In this document: positions 43,697 to 52,059 of the stretch, one piece after another
Layout: each line of letters opens with the position of its first letter
Numbering within the stretch: position 1 is the first letter of the stretch
NCBI GenBank assembly: GCA_963755705.1
Contig: CAVWKW010000003.1
Location: forward strand, 837,052 to 901,051
DNA from: JBARDN01 sp963755705
GTDB lineage: Bacteria; Desulfobacterota; Binatia; Binatales; Binataceae
DNA length: 64,000 bases
Reading direction: 5' to 3'
Notes under the pieces: model-generated
Told to the model about the DNA's origin: nothing
What the model saw: the letters and a program-made list of their open reading frames with translations, nothing else
The model's database searches: none
Program-made: the position numbers and the translations under genes

Positions 43697-44518
43697 ATGT
43701 CTGAACCAACCGCCGAATCCGCGAACCCGAGCGCCGCTGCACCATCGAACTTCGATTGGACCGCGATCATCGACGACCTCAACCGCCTGCTTCGGCTGCG
43801 CACCACTCCGATCGGGATGAAGCTCTACGCGACGGTCGAAGAGATGGAAGCGATCCCGAAAATCCGGCGGCCGAAATCGATCCACACCACCGATCAGATC
43901 GTCGCGCAGGCTGCCCGCCTTGGATGGACCGTCGGAATCACGGCGAAGGATTTGGTCGGGCCGCAATGCGGCGCGGTCATCGGACTTCATCCGCAGAACG
44001 AGGAGTGGCTCTCGGGCAAAGCGATGTCAGGCGTATGGTTTTCGACCCTCGCGGATTCCGCGGCCCATCAGCGCGCGATGGACACCGTCCCGTACGGCCG
44101 CTACTCCGCGATGGCGGTAGCGCCGCTTGCGTCGGGACGGCTGAACCCTCCGGATATCTGCCTCATCTACGCGACGCCGGGACAGATGATCCTGTTCATC
44201 AACGGCCTGCAATGGGCGGGCTACAAGAAATTCAACTGGGGCGTCGTCGGGGAGTCAGCCTGTGCCGATTCATGGGGCCGCGCTCTCAGAACGCGCGAGC
44301 CGAGCCTGTCGATTCCCTGCTACGCCGAACACCGCTACGGCGGAGTGCTCGACGACGAGTTGCTGCTCGCGACGCCGCCCGAGTTCGTGCCCAAAGCGAT
44401 CGAAGGGATGAAGCGGCTGGCCGCCAATGGGCTGCGCTATCCGATTCCGCAGTACGGAATCCAGTCGGATGCGCGCGCGGGGTTGTCGGTCTCGTACGGC
44501 TCGCGCGACAAAAGCTGA
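43697..44518 (+). CDS. DUF169 family protein
   Basis: 273 residues. The start (DDLNRLLRLRTTPIGMKLY) and SACADSWGRALRTREPSLSIPCYAEHRYGGVLDDELLLATPPE match DUF169, a family of uncharacterised cytoplasmic proteins with conserved Cys and often linked to redox or C1/anaerobic metabolism. Here Cys in PQCGAVIG, ACADS and IPCYAEHR are candidate metal or cofactor ligands. AGGATAAAGGC precedes the ATG. It is divergent from the kinase gene and converges with the cytochrome b gene 6 bases away. A much longer open frame upstream in the same phase is antisense to the kinase and not coding. Confidence 0.85.
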   Translation: MSEPTAESANPSAAAPSNFDWTAIIDDLNRLLRLRTTPIGMKLYATVEEMEAIPKIRRPKSIHTTDQIVAQAARLGWTVGITAKDLVGPQCGAVIGLHPQNEEWLSGKAMSGVWFSTLADSAAHQRAMDTVPYGRYSAMAVAPLASGRLNPPDICLIYATPGQMILFINGLQWAGYKKFNWGVVGESACADSWGRALRTREPSLSIPCYAEHRYGGVLDDELLLATPPEFVPKAIEGMKRLAANGLRYPIPQYGIQSDARAGLSVSYGSRDKS

Positions 44519-44523
44519 GCGAT

Positions 44524-45969
44524 CTATTTTCCGCCCAACGCAGCGGTGCCCGGATGCCTGCGCGAGCCGAGGAAGATCACCAGGTCTTCCAGATCGGCCG
44601 GCGACAGATTTCCCGCATAGGCCGGCATGTTGTAGCCGCCGTTCATGATCCGAATCGTCAGGTCGTCTTTGGTCAGGCGATCGCCCACAAAACTCAGGTC
44701 AGGTCCGCGATGACCTCCGTTGCCGGAGATCTGATGGCAGAATTCGCATCCCTTCTCGTGGAACAGCTTCGCACCGTTGGCAATCGGACCCGCGCTCACT
44801 CCAACGATCTCCGGTGAGAGCGGTTGCGCGGTAAAATCGGGCGACCACGGCTCGCGAATCGCCTCGACCCACAGCGTCGCGATCATCATGACGATCACGA
44901 TCACCGCGGCTACCGCCCACGGCCGGTTGCGCGGATGACGTTCGCCCGTGTTCGACACGATCGGCACGATCAGCAGGACGATCACTCCGACCAGCGGCGC
45001 CAGCAGGATCACCGGCGTCGTCATCTTGTGCGGGATCAGCGCCAGCAGCGCGAAGTACCACAGCAGATACCAGTCGGGCGCGGGGTCGCGCGCGAGCAAG
45101 CTCGGATTCGGCGGAGGACCGAGTTTGGGCGGACCGAAAATCGCGGCGAGCACGACGATCGCGATCACCACCGCGACGCAGAAGACTACATCGCGCCACG
45201 CCGCGTCGGGCCAGAACGGCACCCCGCGCTTTTCGACCAGCTCGTCATATTTCTGATGATAGGTCGCGGGATCTACCGGCTCTCCCGCGACCGGCGGCTC
45301 GGAGATTCCGTCGTGCAGCACCAGGAACAGATGAATTCCGACGACGGCGAAGATAATCGCCGGAATAAAAAATACGTGGAACGCGAAAAATCGCGAGAGC
45401 GTGGCGCCGCCGATAGTTTTTCCGGCCAGCAGAAAATGCGCCATCATCGTGCCGACTATCGGCATCCGCCCGGCCTGCTCCGCGCCGACCACGATCGACC
45501 ACACCGCGTTTTGATCCCAGCGCAAAAGCTGCCCGGTGAATCCCATCGCGAGCGTCAGGAACAGGAGCACCACTCCCGTAACCCAGTTGAACTCGCGCGG
45601 GTACTTGTAGCAGCCCATGATGAAGACCTGGGTCATGTGAATCCCGACCAGCAGGACCATCGCCGACGCGCCGAAATAATGCATCCCGCGCAGGAGGTTC
45701 CCCAACAGCGCCTGCGTCGTGATGAATTGCAGAGCTTGATACGCGTCGCCGCTCGACGAGATGTAGGAAGTGGAAAGCGCGATCCCGGTCACCACCTGGA
45801 TCATGAATGCGACCAGCGTCGCGCTGCCGAACACGTACCACCATCCGGTGTCGGGCGGGACCGGATGACGCGCGAGGTCGCCCATCATCTTGATGAGACC
45901 GGTGCGCTCCTCGAACGCGTCTACCAGCGGCTGGACGAGTCTCATCGCGGCGCGCACCAGCTTACTCAT
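44524..45969 (-). CDS. Cytochrome b with fused C-terminal cytochrome c domain
   Basis: 481 residues. The N-terminal four-helix bundle has the heme b ligands (GMHYFGASAMVLLVGIHMTQ, FFAFHVFFIPAIIFAVVGIHLFLVLH). Then come PDWYLLWYFALLALIP (PEWY-like quinol-site motif, here PDWY), further helices, and a C-terminal monoheme domain with CEFCH and a later Met in GGYNMPAYAG. This merges cytochrome b and a c1-like electron carrier, as in some quinol:cytochrome c reductases without a separate cytochrome c1. It oxidises quinol and feeds the caa3 oxidase of the same operon. It overlaps the Rieske gene by ATGA. Confidence 0.9.
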   Translation of the reverse strand: MSKLVRAAMRLVQPLVDAFEERTGLIKMMGDLARHPVPPDTGWWYVFGSATLVAFMIQVVTGIALSTSYISSSGDAYQALQFITTQALLGNLLRGMHYFGASAMVLLVGIHMTQVFIMGCYKYPREFNWVTGVVLLFLTLAMGFTGQLLRWDQNAVWSIVVGAEQAGRMPIVGTMMAHFLLAGKTIGGATLSRFFAFHVFFIPAIIFAVVGIHLFLVLHDGISEPPVAGEPVDPATYHQKYDELVEKRGVPFWPDAAWRDVVFCVAVVIAIVVLAAIFGPPKLGPPPNPSLLARDPAPDWYLLWYFALLALIPHKMTTPVILLAPLVGVIVLLIVPIVSNTGERHPRNRPWAVAAVIVIVMMIATLWVEAIREPWSPDFTAQPLSPEIVGVSAGPIANGAKLFHEKGCEFCHQISGNGGHRGPDLSFVGDRLTKDDLTIRIMNGGYNMPAYAGNLSPADLEDLVIFLGSRRHPGTAALGGK

Positions 45970-46493
45970 CCGATTGGCACCGCGCTGGTCCGAATCTCGA
46001 CCATCCCGTTGTTCACTCTGACCGGATATTGAAACAGCGGGCGCGGCGGCGGTCCGCCGGCGACCGTGCCGTTGGAGTAGTACACTCCGCCGTGGCACGG
46101 ACACATGAACAGGTTCGCGTCCGGGAGCCATCTGACCGGGCATCCGAGATGCGTGCAGTTAACGGCGAACGCGGTGAACTCTCCGCTCGCGTCGCGGCGC
46201 AGCCACGCGGCGGTCTCTGCGGTGACTCCCGCCCACGCCATCGGCGAAGGATCGCGGAACGAGACCAGCACCGTTTTGCCGACCGCAAAGCTCTCGGCCT
46301 TGCCGATCGGCCGCCAGATAGCGGGAAACTTTCTGATCAGCGGACCGATCAGAAATCCCACGATCGGCACCGCGACCAGCGCGGCCGCAAGGCCCATCAA
46401 TCCGAGCGAAAGCTTGACCACGAACGCGCGGCGTTCCGGACTGAGAGCGTCGCCGGCGGGCGCGGGGGCGCGATTTTCACCATCACTCGTCAT
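45966..46493 (-). CDS. Rieske iron-sulfur protein
   Basis: 175 residues. One N-terminal membrane anchor (KLSLGLMGLAAALVAVPIVGFLIG) and a Rieske fold with both ligand loops, CTHLGC and CPCHGGVYYSNG, which bind the [2Fe-2S] cluster through two Cys and two His. The final GPPPRPLFQYPVRV is typical. High-potential electron acceptor of the bc-type complex. It overlaps the small membrane subunit by 11 bases and the cytochrome b gene by 4. Start at 46493; an in-frame extension to 46508 adds five residues. Confidence 0.95.
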   Translation of the reverse strand: MTSDGENRAPAPAGDALSPERRAFVVKLSLGLMGLAAALVAVPIVGFLIGPLIRKFPAIWRPIGKAESFAVGKTVLVSFRDPSPMAWAGVTAETAAWLRRDASGEFTAFAVNCTHLGCPVRWLPDANLFMCPCHGGVYYSNGTVAGGPPPRPLFQYPVRVNNGMVEIRTSAVPIG

Positions 46494-46707
46494 GCACCAA
46501 CTCTCCAATCCAGCGCGAAAGCGCGAACGCGATCAGGATCAACCCGACGACGGAAAAGGCATACGACGTGATGAGCCCGAACGCTCCGAACGTGATCCCC
46601 AGCGCCATCACCGCGGGCTGATAGGTGGGCGCGGGCACGCGCTCCGGCTTGGGCGCGGTCCATCCTTGAGCAATTTTTCTATCTATCTGATCTGCATCCG
46701 ATGGCAT
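46483..46707 (-). CDS. Small two-helix membrane subunit of the oxidase operon
   Basis: 74 residues. A soluble N-terminus (QGWTAPKPERVPAPTYQP) is followed by two hydrophobic helices (VMALGITFGAFGLITSYAFSVV, LILIAFALSRWIG). Size and place between ctaG and the Rieske gene suggest a subunit IV-like component of the oxidase. Homology is not certain. It starts four bases after the ctaG stop. Confidence 0.65.
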   Translation of the reverse strand: MPSDADQIDRKIAQGWTAPKPERVPAPTYQPAVMALGITFGAFGLITSYAFSVVGLILIAFALSRWIGELVHDE

Positions 46708-46711
46708 CAGT

Positions 46712-47530
46712 TCATCCTCTCGTTATGCCGACAGCGCCGGGGTGGCTGTGCACTTCCGGCTCCGAATACCATCGGGCCATCACAAACATAATCGCACCCA
46801 GAAAAAACATTCCGCCCGGCACCCACATCAGAAGTCCGCCAAGCTGCTGATCGACCGCGGGCGTCAGGCCCCATCCGTCCCGCAGCGTCAACAGGATTCC
46901 GAGCGAGTCGGCGGGATGCAGGTACGCGGAGTAGAGACCAGGATTCGCGAAGGTGAGAAGTATCCCAAGCACGCTGTTCGCGACCATCGCCGTCGCAAGG
47001 TAGATGATCGCGAGCATCGGCTCCATCTGCGCGCTCGCGACCGGCGCGAAAATCGGCCACCAGAAAATGGTCGCGGTCACGAGGAAGCACAGATGCTCGA
47101 AGATATGCACGTCCTCACTCGCGAGCGTCGCGTCGTAGAGCGCGGGCCAGTGCCAAATCCACAGCACCGCCATCGCGAGCGTCCACGCGACCGCGGGCGC
47201 CGCCAGTATCCGCTCGATCCGCGCGAGCATCGGCACCGCGAGAATCGCCCGGACAAATTTTTCCGAGAGGCCGAGAATCAGCAGCGGCGGCACGATCAGG
47301 ATGAGAATCAGATGCTGCAGCATGTGAGCGCTGAACAGATACTCGTCCGAGAGCGCATCGAGCGGGGAGACCAGCGCAAGAAACATCGCAACAACCCCGG
47401 CGACGAACCACGGAGCGCGCGAATAATCGCCACGATGCGCGAGCGCATACGCCGCGAGCAGCGCGATGCATCCGATCACGATCGACGGATCGAAATCCCA
47501 CGCGCGGAGCAGGTTGCCGAGTCCGTTCAC
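46712..47530 (-). CDS. ctaG: Cytochrome c oxidase assembly protein CtaG (caa3 type)
   Basis: 272 residues with about seven membrane helices; the caa3_CtaG family motifs AHMLQHLILILIVPPLL and IWHWPALYDATLASEDVHIFEHLCFL contain the conserved His that may bind copper. It helps insert Cu into the oxidase. The GTG at 47530 overlaps the coxC stop as GTGA. Located between coxC and the small subunit, as is usual for caa3 operons of Bacillus type. Confidence 0.88.
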   Translation of the reverse strand: MNGLGNLLRAWDFDPSIVIGCIALLAAYALAHRGDYSRAPWFVAGVVAMFLALVSPLDALSDEYLFSAHMLQHLILILIVPPLLILGLSEKFVRAILAVPMLARIERILAAPAVAWTLAMAVLWIWHWPALYDATLASEDVHIFEHLCFLVTATIFWWPIFAPVASAQMEPMLAIIYLATAMVANSVLGILLTFANPGLYSAYLHPADSLGILLTLRDGWGLTPAVDQQLGGLLMWVPGGMFFLGAIMFVMARWYSEPEVHSHPGAVGITRG

Positions 47531-48084
47531 AGGATCGCCCACAGGTACACGATGCTGAAAATCACGACCCATACCGCATCGACGAAATGCCAATAGATCC
47601 CGACCGCCTCGAAAGCGTCGGCCTCGCGTTCGCTGCCGACCAGACGATTACTCGCCGCCAGCCCGGCAACGATCGCGATCGCGACCAGCCCAATGAAAAC
47701 ATGCAGGCCATGAAACCCGGTCAGCGTGAAGAACGTGGTCGCGAACAGATTGCGATTCACCGCGACGCCGTGCTGGTACAACCCGACGTATTCGAGCGCC
47801 TGCCCCGACAGGAACAGCGCGCCGAGAATGACGGTCACGACGAGCCACGCGAGAGTCGCGCGATGCGCGCGAGCGCGGTAGCTGCTGGCTGCCATGATCA
47901 TCGTCGCGCTGCTCGCGAAGAGCAGAATCGAGAACAGTCCCGTGCGCAGCGGATTCAGCGCGGTCGCCGCGGTCGGTCCGGCGCCCGGATACGAATGATA
48001 AAAGACGTACGCGATGATCAGCAGCAAAAAGAAATTCGCCTCTGACAGGATAAACAGGCTCACCGCGAGTTTCCCCTTGCGCAT
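47527..48084 (-). CDS. coxC: Cytochrome c oxidase subunit III
   Basis: 185 residues with five membrane helices, as in short five-helix subunit III. Motifs include LFILSEANFFLLLIIAYVF, GQALEYVGLYQHG, FFTLTGFHGLHVFIGLVAI and GIYWHFVDAVWVVIFSIVYL (Glu-Ala..HFVD conserved). It stabilises subunit I and assists proton uptake. It lies four bases downstream of the coxA stop. Confidence 0.93.
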   Translation of the reverse strand: MRKGKLAVSLFILSEANFFLLLIIAYVFYHSYPGAGPTAATALNPLRTGLFSILLFASSATMIMAASSYRARAHRATLAWLVVTVILGALFLSGQALEYVGLYQHGVAVNRNLFATTFFTLTGFHGLHVFIGLVAIAIVAGLAASNRLVGSEREADAFEAVGIYWHFVDAVWVVIFSIVYLWAIL

Positions 48085-48088
48085 CGCC

Positions 48089-49759
48089 CTACCCTTCGCC
48101 TAACGCGGCCGCGACTCGCTCGTCAGCGCGGTCTGGATGCTTCAAGTCCCACAGCGGACGCCGCCCATGCACAGGAGGCACCAGCGTGAAATTCTCGGGC
48201 GGCGGCGGTGACGAGGTCGCCCATTCGAGCGTCCACGCATCCCACGGGTTGTCGCCCGCAACCTTGCCCGAGGCGAGGCTCAGGTAAACGTTCCACAGAA
48301 ACACCAGCACCGAGGCGAGCAGGATGAACGCGCCGATCGTCGAAAGCATGTTCAGGATCATCCATCCGGGCAAATCCGGATAGGTATACACCCGCCGCGG
48401 CATCCCCATCATGCCGAGTGGATGCATCAGAAAGAACGTCAGGTTGAATCCGATCAGCGTCAGCCAGAAATGCCAGATGCCGAGCCGCTCATCGAGCATG
48501 CGGCCGGACCACTTCGGAAACCAGTAATAGAGTCCCGCGAAAATCGCGAGCGCGGTCCCGCCGAAGAGCACGTAATGGAAATGCGCGACCAGATAGTAAG
48601 TGTCGGTGAGTTGCCAATCGATCGGAATCACCGCGAAGCTGATCCCGGTCAGTCCGCCAATCGTGAACATCGCGATAAATCCCAGTGCGAACATCATCGA
48701 GGTCGTGAACCGAATTCTTCCGTGATAGAGCGTCACCGTCCAATTGAAAATCTTGACGCCGGTCGGCACCGCAATCGACATGCTGGTGAAGACGAAGAAC
48801 AGGTCATAGACGTTGCCCATGCCGACCGCGAACATGTGATGCGCCCACACGGTGAATGACAGAAACGCGATCGCGACCGTCGATGCGGCGACGAATCCGT
48901 AGCCATAAATCGGCTTGCCCGAAAACACCGGGATAACTTCCGAGATCATCCCGAAGGCGGGCAGAACCATGATGTAGACCTCGGGATGCCCGAAGCCCCA
49001 AAAGTAGTGCTGCCACAAAAGCGCAGACCCCCCGAACGCCGGCGCGAAGACATGCGAGTTCAGCAGGCGGTCCGCCAGCAGCATCACCAGCGCGCCATTA
49101 AGAACCGGCAGCGCCATCAGGATCAGAAACGAGTTGACCAGGGTCATCCAGACGAACAGCGGCAGGCGGCGAATCGTCTGGCCCTGCACGCGCAGGTTCA
49201 CGATTGTCACGATCATGTTGATCGCGCCCGCGATCGAGCTGATGCCGAGGCAGGTCAGCGCCAGCACCCAGTAGGTCAGTCCGTTGGAGATCGAGAACGC
49301 GGGCTCGGAGAGCGGCGTATAGCTGAACCACCCGGCATTCGGTGCGCCACCGGCGAAGAAACTGAAGTAGAGGAGAATTCCCGCGAATAGCTGGAGCCAG
49401 AAGCTCATCGCGTTGAGCCGCGGAAACGCAACGTCGCGCGCGCCGATCATCAGCGGAATCGCGTAGATCGACATCCCCGCCAGCATCGGCATCACGACCA
49501 GAAAGATCATCGTGGTGCCGTGCATCGTGAAGATCTGGTTGAAGGTGTCGGGTCCGAGAAAATGATTGTTCGGCACCGCGAGCTGGATGCGGATCAAGAG
49601 CGCCTCGATCCCGCCGATTCCGAAGAACAGCAGCGACGAGAGCATGTACATGATCCCGATCTGCTTGTGATCGACCGACGCGACCCACGCGAGCAGTCCC
49701 CTGCGGGCGGCTGCCGCGCTCGGCTCGCCGGCGCGCGTTCTGATCGCGAGGCCGCTCAC
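48089..49759 (-). CDS. coxA: Cytochrome c oxidase subunit I
   Basis: 556 residues with at least twelve membrane helices. The heme-copper motifs are complete: MHGTTMIFLVVMP (heme a His), WGFGHPEVYIMVLPAFG (CuB His crosslinked to Tyr, with the Glu of A1-type oxidases), TVWAHHMFAVG (CuB His pair) and VAHFHYVLFGG (heme a3 and a His). Catalyses O2 reduction with proton pumping. The GTG at 49759 overlaps the coxB stop as GTGA. The HPEVY motif classes it as A1 type. Confidence 0.96.
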   Translation of the reverse strand: MSGLAIRTRAGEPSAAAARRGLLAWVASVDHKQIGIMYMLSSLLFFGIGGIEALLIRIQLAVPNNHFLGPDTFNQIFTMHGTTMIFLVVMPMLAGMSIYAIPLMIGARDVAFPRLNAMSFWLQLFAGILLYFSFFAGGAPNAGWFSYTPLSEPAFSISNGLTYWVLALTCLGISSIAGAINMIVTIVNLRVQGQTIRRLPLFVWMTLVNSFLILMALPVLNGALVMLLADRLLNSHVFAPAFGGSALLWQHYFWGFGHPEVYIMVLPAFGMISEVIPVFSGKPIYGYGFVAASTVAIAFLSFTVWAHHMFAVGMGNVYDLFFVFTSMSIAVPTGVKIFNWTVTLYHGRIRFTTSMMFALGFIAMFTIGGLTGISFAVIPIDWQLTDTYYLVAHFHYVLFGGTALAIFAGLYYWFPKWSGRMLDERLGIWHFWLTLIGFNLTFFLMHPLGMMGMPRRVYTYPDLPGWMILNMLSTIGAFILLASVLVFLWNVYLSLASGKVAGDNPWDAWTLEWATSSPPPPENFTLVPPVHGRRPLWDLKHPDRADERVAAALGEG

Positions 49760-50688
49760 TTGAGCGTCTCCATGTAGGCGACCAGAGCCTGCGCCTGCGT
49801 GTCGCTTAACTGGAAATTCGGCATGTGAGTTTCGGGCTTGATCACGTTCGGATTCTCGAGCCACTTCAGGAGATTGGCGGGGGTGTTTGCGGCAGCTCCC
49901 GCCGCAATCGTGCTCCGATCCGCCAGGTGAGTCAGATCGGGACCGATCCGCTGGTTACCCAGCGTGCCGGCAACCGTGTGACAATTGATACAGGTCTGCT
50001 CGCGGAAGATCTGCGCGCCTTGCGCGGCGACGCCCGCCGTCGGGACCGCGGGCACCTTCAGTTGGCTGCGCTGCCAGGCGGCAAAGTCCGCGGGGGTTTG
50101 CGCTATCAGCAGTATCCGCATCCACGCGTGTTGATTGCCGCAGAACTCGGCGCAGGTTCCAAGGTACGCGCCGGGTTTGTCGGCGCTGATCCAGACGTGA
50201 TTCGGATGCCCCGGTATCGCGTCGATCTTGCGGCCCAGCTCGGGCACCCAGAAATCATGAATCACATCGGCGGCCTCGACATCGATCAGAATCGGGCGGC
50301 CGACCGGGATGTGAATCTCGTTGGCGGTGACAACTCCGGAGCCAAGGTAGTCGGCCTCCCACCACCATTGATGGCCGACCACGCGCAGGTCAGGCATGTG
50401 GCCGGCGACGGGAGGATCCGACGCCTGAATGGTGCGGACGGTGAAGCCGAAAATCACGATCAGCAGCAGCGCGGGAATCACCGTCCAGATTATTTCGAGC
50501 CGCGGATTACCGAACTCCTGGCGCGCGTCGGCGGCGCCCTCGCGGTCGCGATAGCGGATCACCGCGACCGTCATAAGCGTCGCGACCAGCGCAAAGATCG
50601 CGAACATCACCAGCAGGATCGCCAGGAACAAATGGTAGATCGATGCAGCTTCAGGCGAAAACGGGTTAAGTGTGGGTACGCCTGCCAT
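49756..50688 (-). CDS. coxB: Cytochrome c oxidase subunit II with cytochrome c domain (caa3 type)
   Basis: 310 residues. Two membrane helices (20-45 and 67-85), then the CuA cupredoxin domain with all ligands: His144, Cys179, Glu181, Cys183, His187 and Met190 (GTCAEFCGNQHAWM). After residue ~220 a c-type heme domain is fused, with C233-INC236-H237. This is the caa3 arrangement that accepts electrons straight from a bc-type complex. First gene of the operon, with a likely promoter ~60-85 bases upstream. Confidence 0.95.
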   Translation of the reverse strand: MAGVPTLNPFSPEAASIYHLFLAILLVMFAIFALVATLMTVAVIRYRDREGAADARQEFGNPRLEIIWTVIPALLLIVIFGFTVRTIQASDPPVAGHMPDLRVVGHQWWWEADYLGSGVVTANEIHIPVGRPILIDVEAADVIHDFWVPELGRKIDAIPGHPNHVWISADKPGAYLGTCAEFCGNQHAWMRILLIAQTPADFAAWQRSQLKVPAVPTAGVAAQGAQIFREQTCINCHTVAGTLGNQRIGPDLTHLADRSTIAAGAAANTPANLLKWLENPNVIKPETHMPNFQLSDTQAQALVAYMETLK

Positions 50689-50744
50689 CGCGCTTAAGTG
50701 ATCGGCCCATTCCCGCAGCTCTCATGCGACGCCGATAACTGCGA

Positions 50745-50773
50745 ACCGTAGCGCCGCGTTGTCCCTCTTTCAA
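50745..50773 (-). promoter_or_regulatory. Possible sigma70-type promoter of the cox-bc operon
   Basis: On the minus strand TTGAAA (50768-50773) is followed by 17 bases and TACGGT (50745-50750). The only gene-free space upstream of coxB is here. The -10 box is weak, so this is tentative. Confidence 0.3.
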
Positions 50774-50810
50774 GCGACAATCTGAGAAAGTCCGGAAATT
50801 GTGCGGCGTC

Positions 50811-51485
50811 TCAGGGCGTCTCTTCAAGCAGCTCGGGCGAATCGAACTTGGGGTTGTTAAGCTGCGGTGACACCCGCGTGGTGAGCAGAAGATCATCGGG
50901 GGCCGGCGCGAGCATCGGTTTCAGCGCCATCGCGTCGCGGCACAGCGGATTCATCCAGTCGTCGGCGCGCGCGTCGGACAGTATCACCGGCATCCGATCA
51001 TGATACGGCGCCATGGTGGCGTTAGCGGCGGTCGTGATGATGGTAAAAGTCGTATGCCAATTGCCGGGCTCTTTCTGCCAGGCTTCGTAGAGACCCGCGA
51101 ACAAAAGCAAGCCGCCGTCGCCGCGATGAAACCAGATCGGACGGCGGGCGGTTTTGGGACCGGTCCATTCAAAAAAGCCGTCGGCGGGAATCACGCAGCG
51201 CCGGCTCTGGAACGCGTCGCGAAACACGGGGCGCGCCTCCAAGCCCTCTGCGCGCGCGTTGATATAGCGCGCGGCTTGCCTGGCGTCCTTGGCCCACCAG
51301 TTTACGAGACCCCAGGTCGCAGCTTCGGCTCTTCGATTCTCGTATTCGAGGCGAACGATAAAGTACGGTTGCGTCGGCGCGATATTGTAGCGCGGGCGGT
51401 AGTCGGGGATTGATTCGATTGGAACGCCAAGCTCGGCTGCGAGTGCGTTCCCGTCGCGGCGAGTGATTGTGAATCGCCCACACAT
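50811..51485 (-). CDS. SRAP-domain protein (YedK/HMCES family)
   Basis: 224 residues. MCGRFT places the catalytic Cys2 at the start (the initiator Met is removed). Other SRAP motifs are NIAPTQ, NARAE, CVIPADGFFEW (Glu) and HDRMPVIL (His). YedK-type proteins form a DNA-protein crosslink with abasic sites in single-stranded DNA and protect them in repair. Length is typical. A tandem TGACTATT repeat lies 12-30 bases upstream. Monocistronic, between the lipoprotein gene and the cox operon. Confidence 0.94.
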   Translation of the reverse strand: MCGRFTITRRDGNALAAELGVPIESIPDYRPRYNIAPTQPYFIVRLEYENRRAEAATWGLVNWWAKDARQAARYINARAEGLEARPVFRDAFQSRRCVIPADGFFEWTGPKTARRPIWFHRGDGGLLLFAGLYEAWQKEPGNWHTTFTIITTAANATMAPYHDRMPVILSDARADDWMNPLCRDAMALKPMLAPAPDDLLLTTRVSPQLNNPKFDSPELLEETP

Positions 51486-51497
51486 GATAAATTTTCT

Positions 51498-51515
51498 TGA
51501 CTATTACTGACTATT
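51498..51515. repeat. Tandem TGACTATT repeat before the SRAP gene
   Basis: TGACTATT occurs at 51498-51505 and 51508-51515, exactly 10 bases apart, in the short leader of the SRAP gene. Spacing of one helical turn suits a DNA-binding protein, and it may be a damage-response operator. No LexA-type palindrome is evident. Confidence 0.35.
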
Positions 51516-51634
51516 CGATGGTCCGGGACTTATGTCTTGCCGCTGCCCGGCGCGCGCAGGAGATGCTTTGCGAAGAATCGCAGCACAAGCGTTCGAGGTC
51601 GAGCGCACTCTAATATGCCTTCGCCGGAATCAGA

Positions 51635-51952
51635 TCACTCGCCACCCGGACCGGCAACAAACACACTGCCCTTTTTTCCAATATGCAGACACTGGGTATA
51701 GTTATTGCCCGCATAGTCTGCATCGCAAATCGGCCTGTCCACTGCGGGACACTTATACACATGCGCGTCAATCGGAGTGCATTGGGACAGATTGAAGGTC
51801 AACTCTGTCTGATTCAACGCCGCGGCCTGAGGAGTCGGAGTGTTGGTCGAGCATCCGGCCAGTAATATCCCAGCAAAAGCGATACCGGCTAATGTTCCGA
51901 CGCGAGTTTTGAATAGAGGATTTCTCAAACTCTGCTTGCGCGTAATCTCCAT
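51635..51952 (-). CDS. Small putative lipoprotein
   Basis: 105 residues. The signal peptide ends in the lipobox LLAGC with Cys34 as the lipidation site, then a short mature part (STNTPTPQAAALNQTELTFN..) with four further Cys (QC, KC, IC, QC) that could form two disulfides. No family recognised. AGAGGTAAGAC precedes the ATG. A monocistronic envelope protein, probably in the outer membrane. Confidence 0.7.
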   Translation of the reverse strand: MEITRKQSLRNPLFKTRVGTLAGIAFAGILLAGCSTNTPTPQAAALNQTELTFNLSQCTPIDAHVYKCPAVDRPICDADYAGNNYTQCLHIGKKGSVFVAGPGGE

Positions 51953-52059
51953 GTCTTACCTCTCTTTCCAGTAGTCGTTGAAGCAATACGTGTTACGAGA
52001 TTACGCGCATCCGATACCAATTACTATTTTTATTCTGTGCGCCAGCGCGGCTTCAGCGC

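Noticed and set aside
44824..46032. Plus-strand 402-codon open frame opposite cytochrome b
   Set aside because: Complement of a membrane protein gene; the residue composition (His/Arg/Asp/Gln repeats) is not protein-like.
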